24,774 nt of DNA. It comes from Chamaesiphon sp031376885 (lineage in GTDB: Bacteria > Cyanobacteriota > Cyanobacteriia > Cyanobacteriales > Chamaesiphonaceae). The DNA is taken from positions 1 to 24,774 of the forward strand of contig JANMEL010000005.1 of the NCBI GenBank assembly GCA_031376885.1. Direction: 5' to 3'. The notes under the pieces were generated by a model. It was not told the origin of the DNA. It saw nothing but the letters and a program-made list of their open reading frames with translations, and did no database searches. This document shows, piece after piece, positions 22,360 through 24,774 of the stretch (positions are counted from its first letter, which is position 1; each line of letters opens with the position of its first letter). The translations under genes and the position numbers were made by a program.

Positions 22360-23061
22360 TTAGACTAATAATGGGGTATCGCAAATGTGAGCGCGGCGGC
22401 TGGTTTGAGCATTATTTACAGCCGATCGATGACCGATATCTCCAAAGTATTCATCATCAAGGATCAAGTGGCGATGTCTGTCAAGTCCGATCGACCCGGT
22501 GGTTTGGAATTGCGCCATCATCCGACTGACAGTTACCCGTGTCGTACCGATCGCACTAGCCAACTGTTGATGGGTAAACTTATAATTAATCCGCGTTTGA
22601 CCATTTGGGAGAGATTCACCCAATTCTTTTCTCAACAGAGACAATAAACCGCGCAGTCTTTCTACTGTATGTCTGCGACCATTAATAATCAACAATAATT
22701 CAGATTGACGCATTCGGCGGGCAAGTTGGGGTAACAATAGCTGAGAAAGTCGCATCGAACTCTCAATCTCATCCAACCGCAGCCACCGCAGATACACAGG
22801 CGATAATGCTACCGCTTGATAATCCAAAGTGTCAGAACCATGAGTGCCAAACCAAGATCCAGCATCAGCCCAACCAAATAATACCTGTTCCCCATCCTCA
22901 TAGTTGGCACTCAATTGTACCAATCCTTGAGTAACCTGCCATACACCCTCTGGAAATAGAGGAATCTCATCGCCTTTTTGATGGAAATACAATCGCTTGT
23001 TGACGATCGACGGCTGATGCTGTACATATTCTCGATCTGAACTCTGAACGACCGATAGCAT
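22360..23061 (-). CDS. Crp/Fnr family transcription regulator
   Basis: 233 residues. N-terminal cyclic-nucleotide-type beta-roll (LYFHQKGDEIPLFPEGVWQV ... GQVQLSANYEDGEQVLFGW), central dimerisation helix (VERLRGLLSLLRKELGESL), and a winged helix-turn-helix at about 163-185 (FTHQQLASAIGTTRVTVSRM). The effector pocket is not the canonical cAMP one and the sequence differs from NtcA, so the regulon is unknown. It is divergent from glcD, with 155 bp between them. GGAG lies 8 nt before the ATG. Control of glcD is possible but not shown by any visible site. Confidence 0.85.
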   Translation of the reverse strand: MLSVVQSSDREYVQHQPSIVNKRLYFHQKGDEIPLFPEGVWQVTQGLVQLSANYEDGEQVLFGWADAGSWFGTHGSDTLDYQAVALSPVYLRWLRLDEIESSMRLSQLLLPQLARRMRQSELLLIINGRRHTVERLRGLLSLLRKELGESLPNGQTRINYKFTHQQLASAIGTTRVTVSRMMAQFQTTGSIGLDRHRHLILDDEYFGDIGHRSAVNNAQTSRRAHICDTPLLV

Positions 23062-23216
23062 AATTCACACTCCAAAATCTCACTTCAATCTACTCGCTCA
23101 AGGTAAAGTGTAGGTAATGGAATGATTAAGACTGGCTGAAAATAGTCGATCTTGCTAAATTAATGTTCGATAATCACTAATGACGGACGAACCATCACCT
23201 CTATATTTCCCATCCC

Positions 23217-24686
23217 ATGTTGTTAGAACGCCAAGCGACCGAATCCGACTGGAACCCAATTATTGCACAACTAACTAAGGCTGTCGGTAAAAAAGGTGTC
23301 ATTCAGCGCAGAGAAGAATTAATTACTTATGAATGCGATGGATTGACTAGCTACCGTCAACGCCCTGCTCTAGTAGTACTCCCCAAAACTACCAGGGAGG
23401 TAGCAGCGGTGGTAAAGATCTGTGATGAGCAAAATATCGCCTGGATTGCACGGGGTGCGGGAACTGGGTTGTCTGGTGGGGCGTTGCCTGTAGAAGATTG
23501 CGTGCTGATTGTCACATCGTTGATGAATCAGATTCTCAAGGTGGATTTGGACAATCAGCGGGTGGTGGTACAACCTGGTACGATCAATAATTGGGTGACT
23601 CAGGCTGTTAGTGGTGCGGGATTTTATTACGCGCCAGATCCGAGTAGTCAGGTGATTTGTTCGATCGGTGGGAATGTGGCGGAGAATTCCGGCGGGGTTC
23701 ATTGTCTCAAGTATGGGGTGACTACCAATCATGTGCTTGGTTTGAAGTTGGTGATTCCCAGTGGGGAGGTAATTGAGGTAGGTGGGGAAATTGGCGAAAT
23801 GCCTGGGTACGATTTGACGGGCTTATTTGTCGGCTCTGAAGGTACTTTGGGGATTGCGACAGAGGTAACGCTCAAAATTCTCAAGACTCCTGAATCGATC
23901 TGTGTGCTGTTGGCGGATTTTGAGACGGTGGAAGCTGCTGGTAGTGCTGTTTCGGGTATTATTGGTGCGGGAATTATTCCGGCGGGGATTGAGATGATGG
24001 ACAAGTTTAGTATCAATGCTGTGGAAGATGTGGTGCAAACTCAGTGCTATCCCCGCGATGCTGAAGCGATCTTATTGGTGGAAATAGACGGTTCGGCTTT
24101 GGAGGTGGGGATAAATCAGGCGCGAGTGGCGGATATTTGCCGCGAGAATGGGGCAAGAAATGTGACGATGGCTACGGAACCGGAACAGCGGTTAAGGCTC
24201 TGGAAGGGGCGAAAAGCGGCTTTTGCGGCGATGGGCAAAATTAGCCCCGATTATTATGTGCAAGATGGGGTGATTCCGCGTACGCAGTTGTCTTATGTGC
24301 TGGAACAAATCGCCATCTTGGGGAAGAAGTATGGTTATTATGTGGCGAACGTTTTCCATGCTGGGGATGGGAATTTACATCCGTTGGTTTTGTACGATAA
24401 TTCGATTCCTGGTGCGCTGGAGCAGGTGGAGGCTTTGGGTGGGGAGATTCTCAAGCTTTGTGTCAAGGTTGGGGGGAGTATTTCGGGGGAGCATGGAATT
24501 GGTGCTGACAAACGCTGTTATATGTCGGAGATGTTTACGGAGACTGATTTGGAGACGATGCAGTGGGTACGTCAGGTGTTTAATCCCAAGGAGCTGGCGA
24601 ATCCAGGTAAGATTTTGCCTACGCCGCGTACTTGTGGTGAGTCGGCGAAGTCTGGGCATAAGTTTTTGGGGATCGAGCAGTATTAG
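23217..24686 (+). CDS. glcD: glycolate oxidase / FAD-linked oxidase subunit GlcD
   Basis: 489 residues. The FAD-binding PP-loop ARGAGTGLSGGALP is at 78-91, followed by GFYYAPDPSSQ, IGGNVAENSGG, GVTTNHVLGLKLVIPSGEV, and FVGSEGTLGIATEVTL. The cap and C-terminal FAD/oxidase part is intact: VFHAGDGNLHPL at about 379-391, GGSISGEHGIGADKR at about 418-432, and NPGKILP near the end. In cyanobacteria it oxidises glycolate to glyoxylate in photorespiration, and may act on other 2-hydroxy acids. Cysteine-rich glcF/glcE partners are not in the window. The ATG 23217 gives the normal N-terminus. Codon-position composition changes at about 23.43 kb. Confidence 0.9.
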   Translation: MLLERQATESDWNPIIAQLTKAVGKKGVIQRREELITYECDGLTSYRQRPALVVLPKTTREVAAVVKICDEQNIAWIARGAGTGLSGGALPVEDCVLIVTSLMNQILKVDLDNQRVVVQPGTINNWVTQAVSGAGFYYAPDPSSQVICSIGGNVAENSGGVHCLKYGVTTNHVLGLKLVIPSGEVIEVGGEIGEMPGYDLTGLFVGSEGTLGIATEVTLKILKTPESICVLLADFETVEAAGSAVSGIIGAGIIPAGIEMMDKFSINAVEDVVQTQCYPRDAEAILLVEIDGSALEVGINQARVADICRENGARNVTMATEPEQRLRLWKGRKAAFAAMGKISPDYYVQDGVIPRTQLSYVLEQIAILGKKYGYYVANVFHAGDGNLHPLVLYDNSIPGALEQVEALGGEILKLCVKVGGSISGEHGIGADKRCYMSEMFTETDLETMQWVRQVFNPKELANPGKILPTPRTCGESAKSGHKFLGIEQY

Positions 24687-24727
24687 ATGACCCCTGCTAT
24701 ATTTCTAGTGGTGACGAGAACCCGGAT

Positions 24728-24768
24728 CTGGGGGTTCTGACCCCCAGACCCCCCATTGGGTGGGGGAG
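24728..24768 (+). terminator. hairpin pair after glcD
   Basis: CTGGGGGT TCTG ACCCCCAG (24728-24747) is a perfect 8-bp stem, followed by CCCCCCATTGGGTGGGGG (24749-24766) as a second stem. They begin 41 nt after the stop. No T-run is visible before the window ends, so a terminator is likely but incomplete. Confidence 0.5.
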
Positions 24769-24774
24769 TGTCCC

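Overview
The window is cyanobacterial. The evidence is a RuBisCO activase of cyanobacterial type, a phycobilisome rod-linker and bilin-lyase cluster, an isoleucyl-tRNA synthetase carrying the cyanobacterial CAAD membrane domain, and a very high density of CGATCG / GCGATCGC (HIP1-like) sites. The genus cannot be fixed from sequence alone; a Chamaesiphon-like filamentous or epiphytic lineage is only a guess.

Layout. 0.17-1.6 kb (+): RuBisCO activase (no SSU-like tail), then a small exported beta-barrel-type protein. 1.7-9.1 kb (all -): hisZ, an Uma2-type nuclease, then a phycobilisome block that reads, in transcription order from 9.08 kb down, a phycobiliprotein-like protein that keeps the bilin cysteine, a DUF2656-like protein, two rod linkers (PBS_linker + CpcD), a strange CpcD-domain protein with about 22 hexapeptide repeats, a CpcS/CpeS-type lyase and a CpcT/CpeT-type lyase. 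No phycobiliprotein alpha/beta pair lies inside the window, but linkers plus both lyase types imply rod assembly and chromophorylation of phycoerythrin or phycocyanin.

9.1-13.4 kb is an accessory islet of mobile and toxin-antitoxin debris: an HNH-endonuclease relic, a possible XRE relic, a ParDE module whose parE toxin is split by an IS607-family element (serine recombinase TnpA overlapping a long TnpB out of frame), a small unknown gene, a PIN toxin/antitoxin pair, and a second HNH relic. The two HNH relics are about 84% identical over 77 bp, lie in the same orientation, and bracket the islet.

13.7-17.1 kb (+): ileS with CAAD insertion and an abrupt change of codon-position skew in mid gene. 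17.15-18.4 kb (+): truncated DUF262 protein followed by a HEPN ribonuclease-like protein of the MAE_28990 type. 18.4-18.7 kb: nested inverted repeats resembling a MITE. 18.7-20.4 kb (-): tandem paralogous exported DUF3298-type proteins. 20.6-21.05 kb (+): unknown protein followed by G-rich heptamer repeats. 21.2-22.3 kb (+): mnmA. 22.4-23.1 kb (-): Crp/Fnr regulator. 23.2-24.7 kb (+): glcD-type glycolate oxidase subunit, which together with the RuBisCO activase reflects photosynthetic carbon metabolism and photorespiration.

The most unusual item is the CpcD + (VEPIAE)n + basic tail protein inside the phycobilisome cluster. Other points worth checking are the IS607 dual-frame overlap with the broken parE, the bilin-cysteine-retaining phycobiliprotein relative, and the HNH relic pair around the toxin islet.
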